NCBI RefSeq assembly: GCF_001638985.1
Contig: NW_017265162.1
Location: 372,001-436,000, forward strand
From: Phycomyces blakesleeanus NRRL 1555(-)
Taxonomy: Eukaryota > Mucoromycota > Mucoromycetes > Mucorales > Phycomycetaceae
Direction: 5' to 3'
DNA: 64,000 nucleotides
Each line of letters begins with the position of its first letter. The stretch's first letter is position 1. This document shows, piece after piece, positions 25,200-37,992 of this stretch. The translations under genes were made by a program, and so were the position numbers. The notes beneath the pieces were generated by a model. The model ran no database searches and was not told the DNA's origin. It saw nothing but the letters and a program-made list of their open reading frames with translations.

Positions 25200-25830
25200 A
25201 CTATGACATTTATTGTAGTCTAGCATTTATTTAAACAAACTATTGTAGTAAATATATAAAAGACAGGGTTTATTAATAGGTGTTAGAATTACAGCTACTA
25301 ATCTCATAACCCTTTAAACTGCATAATATTCTTATTCTTTATATTGAGGGTTGAATTGATTGTTTCAATTTTATACATAAAAAAAAAGGGAAAATAAAAG
25401 GTTTGATATTCTCGAGTAATACCTCTGTCTATCTATTTAGTCATTTATTTAGCCATTTTGTTATGGTTACGGGTGTTACCATGGCAATTAAATAAAAAAA
25501 AATCTGTATCGGTCTTTTTTTTCTTATAAAAAAAAAAGAATTGATGTGTATACATAAGATACATATTCAGTTTGTGTTTCGTAGACAAAATCAGTCTAGT
25601 TTATTTTTCTTCCTCCCTCCCCCTTTCCCCTCATCAATTTTTGGCTGACAACTGACATGTGGGTTCAATCGGGGATGTTATATACCTGCTGTGTATAATT
25701 TGTTGTTTATTAGGGTTGATTTGGGAACGCAACATACGCCCTCAGACTTTATATAGTATCTTCCTTCCCCACGTGTCTGCATAAGATTCAGACACTCCAA
25801 AAAAAAGTATGCTGTACTTTGCCCTAGTCT
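25200..25830. other. Intergenic gap, no gene recognised
   Basis: AT-rich with A-runs and a T9 run followed closely by A9 at about 25515-25537. If the adjacent small tail-anchored protein is real, its first exon should lie here. Confidence 0.55.
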
Positions 25831-27859
25831 TTAAAAGAAGTCCCAGAGACGCTCAAATTCTACCTGGAATGGCTCAACAACTGACGGAATATTGGTGATA
25901 ACCACATTTTCACGGTTCTTGAACCGAGCACTGGAACACGATTGCCAAGTAAAACGTAACAATCAAATGCAGACCATCGACATTTGCATTCACATTTACA
26001 CAAACACAACCAGACAGACACATACACAGACACATACACAAAAAAAAAGAAAAAAAATTGAGATTTCACAAGAATCATTTTTGTTTAAGCCATTGCTTTT
26101 TTTCTCTCTTTCTCTCTGTCTTACCCGATAGACCAATTGAAACTTCCGGTAATCACAACTCTACCGTCAATGACAGCAAATTTGTTGTGCATGAATTGAT
26201 CACTATGAACAAATAATCAAGAATATGCTTGTCAGTACAACTCTTACAATTATGATACACAAACGTTTTATCTTTGTACCTGTTATCGGTCTTGTAAGGA
26301 ATACCATAGTCCTCATGTAAGCGTCTCACATCAGCACCCTTGCCCTCCAACTGATCGTTATCAGTAATTATTCGGACATCTACACCGCGTTCCTTGGCAT
26401 CAATCAAGATATCGGCTGTGTTGTTATCTGTCAGGGAGAATACGCAGACCAGCAGAGATTTTTTGGCAGACCCCAGGGCAGAAATAAAAGCCTTGTGACA
26501 ATCATCATCAACAACAACAACAACAAAAGGAATGTTTTTTATTTTGTTTTGTTTTAGTATGTCGTACATCATAAACGAAGCAGTTTAGAGTTTTTCTTTT
26601 TTGTAGTCTTACCTGATAACTGTTTTCTGATGGGAAAAAGATGGGAATACAATATGCTTCAGGTGAAAGGCGTTCCAAATGATGTGGTTCAAAGTACTTT
26701 GGTCTCACACGCGATCGGTTATTGTATCCTCCACCTCCACCTCCACCTCCACCACCTCCACCACCTCCACCGTATCCACCGTATCCACCGCCACCATTAT
26801 AGCCTCCTCTTCCGCCGCCATTGTTGTAGCCTCCTCGTCCGCCATTGTTATTGTATCCTCCGCGTTTACCGTTGGCCAACTGTGGGCGTTTGCGACGGAC
26901 AGTCTGGAAGTCACCATTTATTTCTCGTGACTTTGGCTTTTCGGGGTCCTCGTCAGATTCTTCTTCGTACTCTTCTCCTTCCTCTCCTTCTTCATACTCT
27001 CCATTGTCATCCTCAAGTGTGTTGTACTCTTCGGCCAGCTGTACTAATCTAGCATGTTCAGCCAATTCAGGTGCATCTTCATCATCAGAATCCTCCTGGG
27101 TAGCAGCCCGTGCTGGAGCAGGACGAGACCGGAAGTAAGACGCGGCTTCTCCACCACCGTGATAAGAACTGCGCTCACCACCACCACCACTACCAGAAGT
27201 TGGGGCTTGGGTTGGGGTTGGAGACGATGGCTGTTCAGTGCTTGAGATTGTTCTGTAGCTTGAGAAACGGGTGGTTGTGGTACGAATGTCCCGGTCTTCG
27301 GAGTACTCCGAAATCTTGGCATGGTGGTTAGCAACCTCAGTCCAGGAAATATGACGTTCGTCTTTGTGACGATTTTCGTCTGCTTCCTCCTCTTCGTCCT
27401 CGCTCTTCTTCCTTGGAAGGAAGTTTCTGACACCAAGGGTACTTCCAATAAAGCATGAGACGTAGGTCTTCAAGAGAGAAACGATTTGTCTATCGGTGTC
27501 TGTTTCCAATGCACGCTCGGCAGTAGAAAACATTTTGTTCATAATAGCCACGGCTTCATCGGGTCTTCCGCTCTGACGGTTGAGCAAGTAGTTAAGATGG
27601 GAAGAAACCTTTTCGAGAAGATCATTATCTGAAACGATATTGTTTACAGAACCCATAGACTTTATTTTTTCATTTTATTTTATTTGATTGTGTGTGTATA
27701 TAAATAAATATATAAATAAACAAAACGTGATATTTAGGTGAATTGTAATAAAGCAAACAAATTTACACAGCACCAACGTATCGACCACTTGGCAAATACC
27801 TCTTCTAAGAGCATGGAGATGTTCATGGGAGCATCAATGTCCCAGGGGAGCTCACTCAT
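25831..27859 (-). CDS. Single-HKD phospholipase D-like nuclease (Zucchini/MitoPLD type) with acidic and RGG/Gly-rich N-terminal extension
   Basis: Minus-strand exons 27800-27859, 26613-27659, 26280-26491, 26125-26202 and 25831-25930 give 498 residues; without the short first exon the protein starts at 27656 with 478. The C-terminal 130 residues form one PLD domain: an ALGSAKKSLLVCVFSLTD strand, RGVDVRIITDN, then the HKD motif H445-N-K447-x4-D452-x6-G459-S460-x-N462. One HKD per chain means activity needs a dimer, as in Zucchini/MitoPLD and bacterial Nuc. The N-terminal 370 residues hold a helical segment (about 25-95), Glu/Asp-rich tracts, a Ser/Thr/Pro linker, and an RGG/Gly-Tyr-rich block with a run of about 15 Gly, followed by basic residues typical of RNA binding. 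No transmembrane anchor is seen, unlike animal MitoPLD. Exon 1 is supported by a phase-0 GTATTT donor and an AAAG acceptor used elsewhere in the window. Substrate (RNA, DNA or cardiolipin) is unknown. Confidence 0.88.
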
Positions 27860-30015
27860 TTTCTGGTGTATATGGGACTAGAGAGAAAAAGGACAAAAGA
27901 CAAAGGATGGAGGAAAGGTACAAAAAGGATAAAAGGATTTAGTTTGTGCTTTGGAGCGCGAAACAAAAAAAAAAGGGAGAGAAAAGAAACCAACCAAGTT
28001 TCGAGAGTCTGAATGTCAGCTCTTAGGTGTTACAGAGAGAGAGCAAGAGAAAAACACTAGCTAGGTAGTTACACTGGCCTTATGTATATGTTAAGCATAT
28101 ATTCATACAGAATGAACAATAGATAGTAATCAATCACTAGATAAATATCATTTTATATTTAGATTTTTCCAATAACTTTTTTTTTTGATATATAAAATCC
28201 ACCCTGTGTCTCTTTGACCTTCCTCTTATTGTTGTATATAGAATAGAATAAAATAAAAATAAGCTACCGTGAGTTCAAAAGGGCTCCAAATGCCTCAATA
28301 CTCAATCACCATCCCAAGCCCGAAACACCAGATCGCCAAACAAATGCGCCTCTCAAAAATGACAGTGCCACAGATAACTTCAGCCCACCTACCCACACAC
28401 ATATAAAAAAATAAAAGAGAGTTATAGTTATATTAACAGTTTTTGATCAGAATGAATTACGCCACCGTAAATTGCTTTATAGCAATAATAATGACCATGA
28501 TGAAATATCAACCTATATGCATATATTCACTTTCTAAAACACACCCCCAGAAAAGAGAGAGAGAGAGTATACGGAATACACTATAGAAAACGCGGGGCAG
28601 AAATCATCTGTCTCACCTATAGTCTAAACGGCTTTACCATAAAACCTATCCTTCTACGGACATCACACCGATTTTTATTTTGGTTTATAACATTTGAGCC
28701 AGAATTCTTGTCCTACATACTTTAATCTCAATAATTTATGTGCCAACAAACAAGAAATATGGCTCTAGCTAAAAAGCCCTATGCCTCCGTCTCTATGCTC
28801 CTCTTGGTAAAAGCATTACAAAGCTTCTCTTTCTTTCTTTCTTTCTTTCTTTATATCATTCATATTTTATTTAAAAGAATCGGAAAATTTGGTTCTCAGG
28901 TGGGACATTCTTAAAACTAGAGTTCAACGGTCCCTCACTCCTCCTCTTCCTTATCAAGAGAAGAAGAAAAACTATATTGTACGATGTGTACATGTGTGTT
29001 AGGATACCAAAGCAGATAAACTTGTTTTATTCAATTATCCAAAAAGAATATATACCTTTGAGGAATGGCTTTGGATTAGGTTAAATTACCTCTCTCTTCT
29101 TTTTCTTTTTCTTTTTTTGCTTGTTTGCAACCCGCATATTTGTGGATTGAATTACATTGAACTACTTGTGTTCTGAAAGGATAGCCAAAAGAACAATAGC
29201 CTCTTCCCACGCACATATTAACAAAAAGGTCAATAAGTATAAACAGCTATAATAACTTGTATATTAATGCATGAACCAATGAATGAATAGTATATATCGA
29301 TTCGTTCTTATGGATATGTGGATAGCTATACTCATCTGTAGAGTGATATAAAGAGAAAAAAGAGAGACTTGAATAGCTATTCTGTTCCTTCCAGGCCATT
29401 TTCTTGTATAAATTCCACTATTGCACATGATCCACAAACCTTAATGGAATTTCAACCATACAGAAAGAACATTCAAATACTCAAACAGATTCAATAATAA
29501 ATTACGTGTGTATGTAAGTCTTGTATCTTTATCTACATATCAAGATCTACACATGTAGTGGTAAGCTGGCATTAAACGCAAGCTTGATACAAGAAAATAA
29601 AAAGAAAAAAAAAAGACTGAGACTGAGAGTTGCATGCGTGCTTATATTATGCACAGTCTATTCACATTATTTCCTTTATATTTCTATATATATCTTTACC
29701 TGTATACAGATATCAATATACAAGACTGGTAACAGCCAATTACATCTATAGACATTTTTATATAGAAGCAATAAAAAGAATAAAAAGGAATATATAAAAT
29801 AAAATAAAGGTACCAAAAGTACTTTGGGCCAATCAGCGGTACCTGATGACATGGCCAACATTTTCCGGATTTTTTATTTTATTTTATTTTATATATACGT
29901 TGGTTGTAACGAATTCCCTTTTATTTTATATATAAAATATATATATATATAGATATTTTATATATACAAAAAGGAAAACGTCAATTCTGCAAGTCCTTAC
30001 TTTATCTCCTTGACC
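27860..30015. other. Divergent intergenic region (HKD nuclease / SAPS gene)
   Basis: No confident gene. The stretch near 28250-28413 has higher GC than its surroundings and a roughly 50-codon open plus-strand frame without an ATG. A 51-codon ATG frame starts at 28759 but has only low-complexity Phe/Ser. AG and CTTT microsatellites occur near 28556-28567 and 28828-28850. Immediately before the SAPS gene is a TA-rich block (29930-29965). Confidence 0.5.
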
Positions 30016-31410
30016 ATGTTTTGGCGCTTTGGCTTTCACAATCCGTCTGTGATAGATACATTGCTAGATCGCGGAGACGTTAAACTTGATGAAGTTCTGG
30101 AAGAAGAAGACCTTTTACAAGAAGCAAAGTCTCATAACCAAAAACTAGTCGACTTGTATCCTTTTTTTTTTATTTTATTTTCCTGCGTACTTTGGGAAAT
30201 GAAGGCTCTCAATTCAAATGGTCGAATTACATTACAATCTTCAATGAAAATACAGAATGTTGTCTTTTTCTTTTTCTTTTTTAGCTATCTAACTAGCTAG
30301 TCAAACCATCCTTGACTCTCGGTCTTTTATCTATCTCTTTAGTCTTGTAAAACCGGATAACTTATGTTTGCTTATACATTATATTACCGCTCCTGACCTT
30401 GAGGGCAATAAACGTCTAAAGTAAGCATTTTTTCTTTCTATTTTTTTTTTAAAAAAAAAGGAAGAAATGTACACACTAGCATATTTACTATCGTTGTTAC
30501 TGTTACTGTTGATTTTTTTGCTGTTGTTGTTGTATCTATTATTGTTGATGTTATTTTGTAATAGTGCTTATTAATATTTGCATGTGTGTTGTGTATCAGG
30601 TACCCGTTTCTTGCTAGTGAAATTATGGCCTGTGAGATTCCACAAATTCTAGATGCCGTTGTATTGGAGCACAGGCCGCTTCTGGAATCCCTTTGGGCAT
30701 ATCTTGATCGACCTGCAGCCCCCAGGCGTCGATTTGGTGCTTCAGATGAAACCGAGGTCGGGCTAGATTCTATGCAGGCATCTTATTTTTGCAAAGTCAT
30801 TAGTATCCTGATGGCCAAGCAGACGGCAGAGGTAATTACACACATTCCGGAACCCGACTGGTCCAACAAAATGCATTTTCACATGATACAAAATAAAAAA
30901 AAGAAGTACAAGTGTCAGCATAAAACAACGTCAAAAGAAGAAGAATAACAACAAGAGGAAGAAGGGGAATTAGATATATATATATATTTGTGTGTGTGTG
31001 CATAGAATGATATGGATCAGGATATCTAGAGAAATGTGTGGATATAGATAAATTTGGACTTCTTCTTTTTAATATTATAAGAAATGAGAGACAGAAGGAG
31101 AATGAAATAAGCAGATAGAGATGTGTATATGAGTGTAGATAAAGAACTATAGACGATAGAATAAAACGGATCGATAAAGGGAAATACGTTGATGCTTACA
31201 CTTGTGTGGATCAGATGTAATTAACACTTCGTTTGCCTCATTAGATGCTCAAATTTATTACCGCAAAACCTGAGAATATCAAAAAACTCTTGGCTCATCT
31301 CCAGACTTCTTCGATTATGGATCTGCTTTTGACATTGATACGTATGGAGGAATTAGAAGAGGGCAAAGGAATCATTCAGGTAGATTTACACTATCAACAC
31401 AAACACAGAC

Positions 31411-31447
<37 letters not shown>

Positions 31448-34400
31448 CTATCTTCTTTTTGCTTACATAAAGTGTCATAGTGGTTGAACGACTATGGGCT
31501 TTTGGAGGATTTGATTGATAGGCTTGATCCATACCTGGATGATGATGTGGGTCATATATATATTTAAAAAAAAACGTATATCATTATAGCTTGCTAAACG
31601 AACTCTTCTTTTGTTTTCTTTTATGCTTCTTAAAAAAAAATAGGAACATTCTATAGCACAGCAGTGTATTTGTGAAATCATTCGGATGTCTCAGACAAGT
31701 GTACAAGATTCTCCAAGTATAGGTGTTAATGATATTATTATCAAGTTAAAGAGGTAGATATGATATGATATCACATTCTTTAGTCTATAGCCTACAAACA
31801 AAACAAGAAAGAAAAAAAAAGATATACATTCATATATACCATACTCACCTTATTCCTTCCTGCCCTGCTTCTTCTCAAGCCAGCCCGTGATGAAGAAACT
31901 GACGATGTTTATGTTGAATACCGAGGCGCCCAATTCAACATCTGCACTTATCAATGGTATTACTATTATCATTGATCTCATTAGACACAACAACAGGTAA
32001 GGTTCTTGAATAGACATGTGTAGATAAAGATTTGTTTAAAGTAATATCTTGACATAATCTATTAATGATAGTGATGTTGAAAACGATTCCTCACTCAACG
32101 GGAATTACGGTTGTCAGACAAGCCAGATTATGCGTGATATGCCTGTATCATTAGCAGACATGCTCAAGGTCTTGTCAGATCATGTTGGAGACTTTAACCA
32201 GCTTCTCCTGGATCCGAAATCAATCGTAAGTCTATAAGCTACTACTATTACTATTACTATTGTTATTATTCTTTTAAGAAGAAGAAGAAAACAGTTAATT
32301 AATTAACACTTATTCTTGTTGCTGCTGTAGAAAAAATCAGTATCGAATGCGATGGGAGAACAGGCATCACTTGGGTTCGAACGATTACGGATATGTGAAT
32401 TATTTGCTGAGCTTCTTCATTGCTCAAATATGTCCAACCTCAATACTACGGCCTTGAATGAATCTTTGACGCCAGAATCACCAAATCCTGATCAGACTCA
32501 AAAATCAGATGAAAATGTTTGTATTGTGTGTGTGTTGGTGTAGGTACATATTCTTATTTATTTATCTATTTATATGTCTGTTTTACTAGACAAAAGATGA
32601 TAAACCTAAACCTGCCCATGACAACGACGATGATCTGTTTTCAATTGGAGACTATCTCAAGCAAAAATATGTCGAGCACAAAGTGATGCCGATCTGTGTT
32701 GTAAGCTATTGTAATCAAAGGATATTGAATGCGTACCCTTTTGTGTGTGTGTTTGAAAGTGAGATGTCACTTTAGCTTACACCCACATTTGTTATGACAC
32801 TGTGATTAGGATCTATTTTTTAGTTTTCCATGGAACAATGTATTACATTATGTAGTGTATGATATGTTACATCAAGTATTCAATGGGCGAGTAGACAAGG
32901 GATTGAATCGTAGTCTGATAATTTCGATACTTAAAGATGGCCAGTTGACAGACTGGATTATCAAAGCACAGAAATTGAATGACATTGAAAGGTACGTACG
33001 TTTATTCCCCATCCTTTGTCTTTTACTCTTTATTTTTTTTTCTGTTATATGGTTTATATTCTTCTTGTATTCTTTACAACAGATATTCTTCTTTAATAAT
33101 AAAATGTGTATTATATATGTAAAAAAAAAAAAGTCAAAATAAAGATATAAATAAAGATATATTTTTTTTATAATCTGGTAGCGCGAAACGAAAGGGTACT
33201 CGGTTGGGATACATGGGCCATTTGACATTTATTTCGGACGAAATCGTAAAAGTATTCGAAGGTTATCCAGAATCTATTCTTAATACAGTAAAAGACGACA
33301 TTGATCTTGATGCCTGGAATAAATACTGTAGCGGCGAACTTAGAGATACAAAAGAAAGAGATAGACTTCCACTAGGAGGAGCACGTCCAAATGATGATCC
33401 TGATCACATTAGCGATGATGATGAGGAAGGAGATGAAGAAGACGATAGTAGAGGTGTGCCGAGTCAAGTAAGTTTTAAAGAGAAAGAGAGAGAGAATCAA
33501 GTATGGGTAGTATATATATAGATATATATATATTATATATGATATTTAAAAAGAAAGGCACACATATACACAATTCCAACAATCACAGTTTTCTCGATAT
33601 CTTGTACATCATGTCAGCCAAGAGAAATTAACTGAAGAGTATGCAGAAGAAGGGACTGACCGTTGGATCAAGTAAAGAATATTTTCTTCTTCTTTTTTTT
33701 AAAAAAAAAATACTAAATATACATATACATATAATTTGATAAACTTTGGTATCATTAGTACAAGAGACTCCAATGATAATAAAATTGATGAAGAAGAGGT
33801 ATGTTGTATTTCATTGTATATATAAAGATGTTTGGCACGTAGATGATGTGAAATTAACAATTGGCAAAATTATAGCCAGAATCAAATAAGATAATCACAG
33901 ACTGGACTAGAGGGTTTCAGCAATTCCCTCACACCAATACACTCCATCGTACACAGAGCCATCATCCGGGCGATAATTACGAGGATGAGGATGAGGATGT
34001 TGACGATGACGAATACGATCATTTGGCAGATACTACCGAACGTCAACGACGTGCAAATATTAGAAGAGGCATTACTGTACTAGCAACAGCAGAAGTTAAA
34101 AAGCAGCAGCAGCAGCAGAAAGAACAGCAGCTAAAACTACAGCAACAGAAAGAAGCAGAACAACAAGATAATGAAGATTTTGGGGATTTTGTGAGCGGTA
34201 GTGAGGTTGATTTAAACAAAACAATGGTATCAGGCCTCAAGGACATTGATTTGTCTCAAGTTGTGCAGTCACCACTACCGCCACCACTGCCTACTTGGAA
34301 TGACCAGCATTATGTACGGGCTGTCAAGACAAAAGAAGAGGAGCGTGGCAAGATAAAGGACTTTTGTCTTGATGATGAAGAGCAAGAGGGTGAAATCTAA
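30016..34400 (+). CDS. SIT4 phosphatase-associated protein (SAPS domain; SAP185/SAP190 family)
   Basis: Fifteen exons: 30016-30155, 30343-30420, 30600-30831, 31245-31379, 31481-31546, 31644-31753, 31880-31996, 32072-32225, 32331-32516, 32590-32700, 32810-32991, 33182-33467, 33589-33671, 33759-33798 and 33876-34400. They give 814 residues with every phase consistent. SAPS proteins are regulatory subunits of the PP2A-like phosphatase Sit4/PP6 and link it to TOR and cell-cycle control. The N-terminus MFWRFGFHN is the family signature. Further landmarks are QPVMKKLTMFML, the run NGITIIIDLIRHNN, and the DLFFSFPWNNVLH...VVYDML segment. An acidic DDDEEGDEEDD stretch follows the SAPS core. The last exon encodes acidic and Gln-rich low complexity (about residues 640-814), normal for this family. 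The ATG at 30016 is preferred over non-ATG codons upstream because it gives the conserved start. Confidence 0.95.
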
Positions 34401-35224
34401 ACAGCTACAAAAGAAAAGAAAGAAAAGTACCTTAATAATGAAAAACAGAAAGAAAAAAAAGACAGGAAATATTTCTTCATCTTTATCATCATCTTCTTTA
34501 CCTTCTTTACCTTCTTTACCTTCTTTAACTTCTTTTTCTTGCAAGTAGACCCTCTCCCCCTTCCCCTTCCCCCCTTTTTTTTTGGCTTGTAATTCTTCTA
34601 TTCATACACATAAATCAAAGAGATAACCAACACATCTTCTCTCTTTCTACCTTTGATTAATTATTACTCTTTAATAAATAAATAAAATCAAATTTAATGA
34701 TTAATTTCTAGTATACCATAGATAGATCCATTGACAAAAACAACTCCTTTTATAGAATACAGCCTTATATATTTGTATATTTAGAATGTACTACTAAGAG
34801 AAATTTTAGGCATATGAATTGTTTGTTTGTGCGTGCGTGCGTGCGTGTTTTATATTGTTAAGGCTGGGTGGCATGATCATTATTATAATTGAAACAACAG
34901 TAGTTGTTAAAGAACAATGAAGACCTGGCTTGGATTAAAGCATAAAAATACTTTTTTTTTTATAATTTAGCCACAAAAATCACCCGAGTATATTCTATTA
35001 GATTATCATATTATATGCAAATGAATTTTGGGCTTTCCTTTTTTTTTTATATATAGTTATTTATTTAATAAAGGGTATAGACATAACAACAGTAATATAC
35101 ATATATATTCACTTTCTTTTTCTTTCTTTTTCTTTTGAAGGTGTGTAATAAGAATACACATATTTAAATACATTTTGAATTTTTGTGCGGGTGTAAGTGC
35201 GTATTGAGCTTTTGTCTTGTTAGA
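34401..35224. other. Convergent gap (SAPS / amino-acid transporter)
   Basis: Holds a TTTACCTTC nonamer array (about 34491-34530), a C/T-rich tract to 34580, a GTGC tetramer run (34830-34848) and T-runs. No gene was seen. Confidence 0.65.
34491..34530. repeat. TTTACCTTC nonamer tandem repeat
   Basis: Four near-identical 9-bp units directly downstream of the SAPS stop codon, in its likely 3' untranslated region. Confidence 0.8.
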
Positions 35225-37561
35225 TCAGGAACTCGGAAGGAAGGTCCAGAGAGTACCCAAACTACACATTATTACGGAAATGGCCAACAGGACATTGTTA
35301 ATAGCTGCGCCTGTCTTTGTCATTGAGTGGCCAAAAAGACGCTTGTAACACACCAACGGGAAGATTGCAGAGATACTAAAGCTGAAAAGGGATCCCAGCA
35401 GTGACTACCCGAAACAAACAAACAAACAAGCAAGCAACCAAATGAATATAAATATAAAAAAATAATTTCCAAAAGAGACACGATTTCCCTTTTCATACTA
35501 ATATTTTCATTTTTTTTTTCACTCTCGCTTTTGGTTTTGGTTTCCAAGTATATCTATAAAACTCACCATAACACGATCAAATCCTGGAAATACAGTGGCA
35601 GTATAGATAACTAGACCACTAATACAAATCCTGCTAGATACCACAAGAAAGGTCTCACGCCAGGAGTGGTATTTGCACCAAGACTCTACCTTTGGATGGC
35701 TGATCATCCATAGCTCCCAAGTCAAGGTAACCGGATTCATCATCAGGCCATACTTGGCAATTGGCGTCACAACAACTAGCCAAACTGCTACTCTATTGAG
35801 GATCTTATTAAATCCTGGTGTAATGGCCAGATTTTGGGTGACCTATGAAAACCAAAAGAACAAAGAAAGAAAGAAAGAAAGAAAGAAAGAGAAAGGTTAT
35901 ATTTTAGTTTATTTTTTTATTAGCTTATTTATTATTTACCTCTTGCATCGTATCCAAGCCAAACATTGCATAGCCAGCCATGGCAAGAGTAGCATAGACA
36001 AAAAGAGCCACAATATATGTGAGGTTTACCATCGGAACATATTCCTTTTTGTTCTTCATGTCATGGTGGATTGCTGGAAACACAGCATGACCAGCAAATC
36101 CTGCCATCATTATACCAAATGCAAGTGGAATATTGTAAGGTTCTGAAGGGAATAATTCTGTAGGCTTTTGATTTAATTTAATTTTTTTTAAAAAAAAAAA
36201 GAAGAGATAATACATGATGTTAATAACACTTTTCTTATTAGACTTGCACTATATATTATTCATATTGCTCGTTTGCCATTTGAGTGATAAAATCCCATAT
36301 ATATAATTACCATTGGGTCCCGAAGACTTCCGGGGTGTGTTTCTTTTACCAGACCATCGTAAATAACAATGAATACCAGAGCTACACAACTTATGATGCC
36401 GATTAAGCTTGTGTAAGCAAGTTTTCTAATAGGAAAGAACATCATGGGTGTCAGGATTGTAAAGGATATGATCCGTGTGGTGATAAGATCCAGATTAGGC
36501 CACAGTGATTGAACGCCATCCCCTAGTAATACAATCATTGCCACACTATATACACAGAGAGAAACACAAATGTACGCATTAGTATTAGTATTATCATTGT
36601 TATTGTTGTTCTATTTTGAACCATAAAAACTATATCAATACAAAAGTATCCAAGAATATTTATGTATATATATATATATATATATATACCATGCAGTAAG
36701 AAGCTCTGTGATGAAAATAGTGCCAACGAAGCGTCTTCCTTTATCACCAAAGGCCGCAGCACCCATGTCTCCATAGGTAGCTGATCCTGGGTAGGCATCT
36801 AGACATTGGCCAAGGAGCTTTGCAGTGTAGTTTGTGAGAAACGAGCAAAAGAAGAATATGATGGATCCCCAGAACCAACCGGCTAAGCGAAAGGAGAGCG
36901 GAAGTGCAAGCATTCCGATGCCGATCAGGACATTGACAGAGTTAAAGACAGATTGGAGGAAGCTGGATTGTGGCACATGACTGGCGGAGTGCCCTGTTGG
37001 ATTGAGCTGCTCTGACAGGATAGAGGCTACGGTTGTGTGTCTGGAGAGAGCTGGGAAGAGATGGTAGCCAGTGGTTGTCTGAGTAGACAAGGTCCGACTC
37101 AGATTTTCCGAGTCCAGAAGATGAGATCTATAAGTAAGGGTATAGAAAAAGAAGAAGAAGAAGAAAAAAAGGACAATTTTGATTAGTTTAAATAATAAAT
37201 ATCATCTTATTCTTATTCTTATATTTCAAACTTGCCCTAGTTTTGAATGATCATATTCTTCTTCTTCTTCTTCCTCTAGGTCAGAACGATGTCCAATGTC
37301 AGCGTTACTAGGGTGGACGGTGAGGTTTTCTGCTACATAAAGGACTGAGGCTCGAGAGTAAGATCCAACAAAGGATTCAAGTGACTCTCTGAAGGAGTGA
37401 GGTGATTGAGAAATATTTGCACAAGTGTGGTAGCTTTCGTCTATGCTGTCCTGAAGATCTAATTCGGTGCCTGCGTGGTTAGCACCATAGTTTGGAGGTC
37501 TGCGAGAAGGGTGGGTGTTGAAAGGAACACGGATATCCTTTGGCAATGAAGGTTTGTCCAT
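35225..37561 (-). CDS. Vacuolar amino-acid transporter, AVT/AAAP family
   Basis: Minus-strand exons 37236-37561, 36690-37127, 36311-36545, 35940-36164, 35567-35842 and 35225-35404 give 559 residues. A long hydrophilic N-terminus (about 180 residues, with an eight-residue acidic run and Ser-rich stretches) precedes about eleven hydrophobic helices. The first helix motif SVNVLIGIGMLALPLSFRLAG is the AAAP/AVT1 signature for substrate and ion binding. Later helices include NIPLAFGIMMAGFAGHAVFP and YATLAMAGYAMFG, also typical. AVT proteins exchange neutral amino acids for protons across the vacuolar membrane, which relies on the V-ATPase (subunit c is encoded at 60-61 kb). The closest yeast type is Avt1, but exact orthology cannot be settled here. 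Intron 1 uses a GC-AG donor (GCAAGT); exon 4 begins after an AAAG acceptor that preserves the frame. Confidence 0.93.
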
Positions 37562-37992
37562 TACAGAGCAGAAGAAGAAGCAGAAGAAGAAAGTGTAGAT
37601 TATATTATTATGATTTTCTATTTTATTTTATTTTATTTTATTTTTATTTATAAATCCATTATATTAATTATATAAATTTTATATATGAATTATCTAGATG
37701 TCTAGTATTTTGTACTTTGTGGAGATTTAAAAATATATATGTAAAATGGAAGCAATTGTATTAGATATCCGAATTGTCTGACAGTCGTTTTTATTGTATT
37801 TTATTGTATCCAGTGTTTAGAAATCTTGATCGTTAAAGCAATTGTGATACAGCAAAAAAAAAAAAAAAAAGATACAGGGATTCTGTATTCAGTAAATGAA
37901 CAGCAGGGTTGGTTCTAAAAGGTTAACTCAATTCCAATAAAATAAAGGGCTATATAAAAGCATTCTGTATATATGTGTACATGTTTTTTTTT

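Noticed and set aside
25655..25685. B-box-like GGTTCAATC, considered as a tRNA
   Set aside because: The flanking bases cannot form a T-stem or acceptor stem and no A box lies at the right distance. No tRNA or 5S rRNA gene was found in the window.
26630..27138. Plus-strand His/Ser-rich frames opposite the HKD nuclease
   Set aside because: They are complements of the Gly/Arg and Glu/Asp-rich coding repeats on the minus strand.
35673..36146. 157-codon plus-strand frame opposite the AVT transporter
   Set aside because: Crosses a transporter intron containing a GAAA tetramer run and has no domain of its own.
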